Assembly: GCA_023443765.1 (NCBI GenBank)
Contig: JAEZTA010000101.1
Location: 1 to 24,692 of the forward strand
DNA from: Bacteroidota bacterium
GTDB lineage: Bacteria > Bacteroidota > Bacteroidia > Bacteroidales > Rikenellaceae
Direction: 5' to 3'
Length of the DNA stretch: 24,692 nucleotides
The translations under genes and the position numbers were made by a program. Under the pieces are notes generated by a model that did not search any database, was not told the origin of the DNA, and worked only from the letters and a program-made list of their open reading frames with translations. Below are positions 24,089 to 24,692 of this stretch, in pieces. Within the stretch, counting starts at the first letter, position 1; every line of letters starts with the position of its first letter.

Positions 24089-24692
24089 ATGGAAAATTTT
24101 TATAACATTAGCATCGGGCGCGCCGGAAAACTGAAAAGCGCGTGTGTCGCCCTGCTTGTTTTGTTATTCCTGTCGGTGGACGCAGGCGCTGCATTCGCAC
24201 AAAGCGCAACATCTGCCACACAGGGAACCGTGACATCAGGCAAACGACGCATTACCGGTACCGTCACCGATACCAACGGATCGCCGCTGGTGGGCGCCAC
24301 CGTCCTCATCAAGGACACGAACGTCGGCACCACGACCAACACCGACGGCCTTTTCGTCATCGACGTGCTGCCCAAACAACAAATCTCGATCAGCTACATC
24401 GGCTATCTGTCGCAAACCCTGCCGACCGACGCCCGCGAGGTGGTCAACGTCAAACTGGTGGCCGACACGGACCAGATCGAAGAGGTCGTCGTAGTCGGCT
24501 ACGGCAAGCAGAAGCGCCAGGCGATGGTCAGCTCGATCGCCACCGTCGGATCGCGCGACCTGATGCAATCGTCGTCGGGCAACCTGACGAACAACCTCTC
24601 GGGACAGCTCGCCGGTCTGATCAGCATCCAGCGCAGCGCCGAACCGGGACGTGACGACGCCGAGTTCTGGATCCGCGGCATCAGCACCTTCA
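24089..24692 (+). CDS. SusC/RagA-family TonB-dependent transporter, N-terminal part (runs off window)
   Basis: The frame is open from ATG 24089 to the window edge (201 residues); the barrel lies outside. A long signal peptide (about 1-37, ending GAAFA) is followed by a carboxypeptidase-regulatory-like domain (about 53-128, RITGTVTDTNGSPLVGATV). The TonB-box-like DQIEEVVVVGYGKQK follows (128-142), then the start of the plug domain with GQLAGLISIQRSAEPGRDD and AEFWIRGISTF. These are the diagnostic N-terminal features of SusC proteins, which import oligosaccharides across the outer membrane with a SusD partner, expected just downstream. The susC gene sits after the enzyme genes rather than leading the locus. 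The start is supported by the signal peptide. Confidence in the family is high. Confidence 0.93.
   Translation, partial: MENFYNISIGRAGKLKSACVALLVLLFLSVDAGAAFAQSATSATQGTVTSGKRRITGTVTDTNGSPLVGATVLIKDTNVGTTTNTDGLFVIDVLPKQQISISYIGYLSQTLPTDAREVVNVKLVADTDQIEEVVVVGYGKQKRQAMVSSIATVGSRDLMQSSSGNLTNNLSGQLAGLISIQRSAEPGRDDAEFWIRGISTF

Noticed and set aside
1..24692. Mobile elements, CRISPR arrays, tRNA or rRNA genes
   Set aside because: No transposase or integrase motif, no regularly spaced repeats and no recognisable tRNA or rRNA sequence were found on reading.

Overview
The window looks like chromosomal DNA of a GC-rich gut Bacteroidetes, most like Alistipes (genus is an inference). The evidence is a SusC/RagA-type TonB-dependent transporter, a one-polypeptide hybrid two-component sensor (HTCS), a BACON-domain family 43 glycosidase, Bacteroidetes-type promoter boxes (TTTG / TAnnTTTG) and the Bacteroidetes version of arginine synthesis, which runs through N-succinylornithine carbamoyltransferase. 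No rRNA, tRNA, CRISPR array, transposase or integrase was seen.

Region 1 (1-7075, + strand) is an arginine biosynthesis operon: argG (3' part only), argC, argD, argF', argB, argE, argH. Most junctions overlap (ATGA, TAATG, TAATG, 23 bp), so the genes are probably translationally coupled. The exception is a 213-bp hairpin-rich gap between argC and argD. The operon ends in a hairpin whose loop carries the -33 box of the next promoter. Residue 90 of ArgF', reported to set acyl-substrate choice, is Ala.

Region 2 (7120-9060, + strand) is a single gene for a MuiA/DUF4139-type exported protein. It has an inserted carboxypeptidase-regulatory-like domain and a SusC-like TonB-box string. A 13-bp-stem bidirectional terminator separates it from the convergent HTCS gene.

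Region 3 (9087-24692) is a polysaccharide utilisation locus (PUL). The HTCS gene (- strand) diverges from a + strand run: an unclassified alpha-helical-repeat exported protein, a GH2 glycosidase, an FAD-dependent oxidoreductase, a BACON-GH43 lipoprotein, two tandem GH105 unsaturated-uronyl hydrolases (one with a cleavable signal peptide, one lipoprotein) and the 5' end of a susC gene that runs off the window. The enzyme set suggests an acidic plant or host glycan already cut by a lyase, because GH105 removes 4,5-unsaturated uronic acid. GH43 would trim arabinose or xylose side chains, and GH2 beta-linked residues.

Two genes of this run are broken as written. The first has a frameshift located at a run of nine G. 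The oxidoreductase has a single in-frame TAA at codon 415 with well-conserved coding sequence after it. They could be sequencing or assembly errors, a phase-variable switch (G run), or early decay of the locus. The first PUL gene, a possible unclassified glycan-active enzyme whose expression may depend on G-tract length, is the best candidate for something undescribed.
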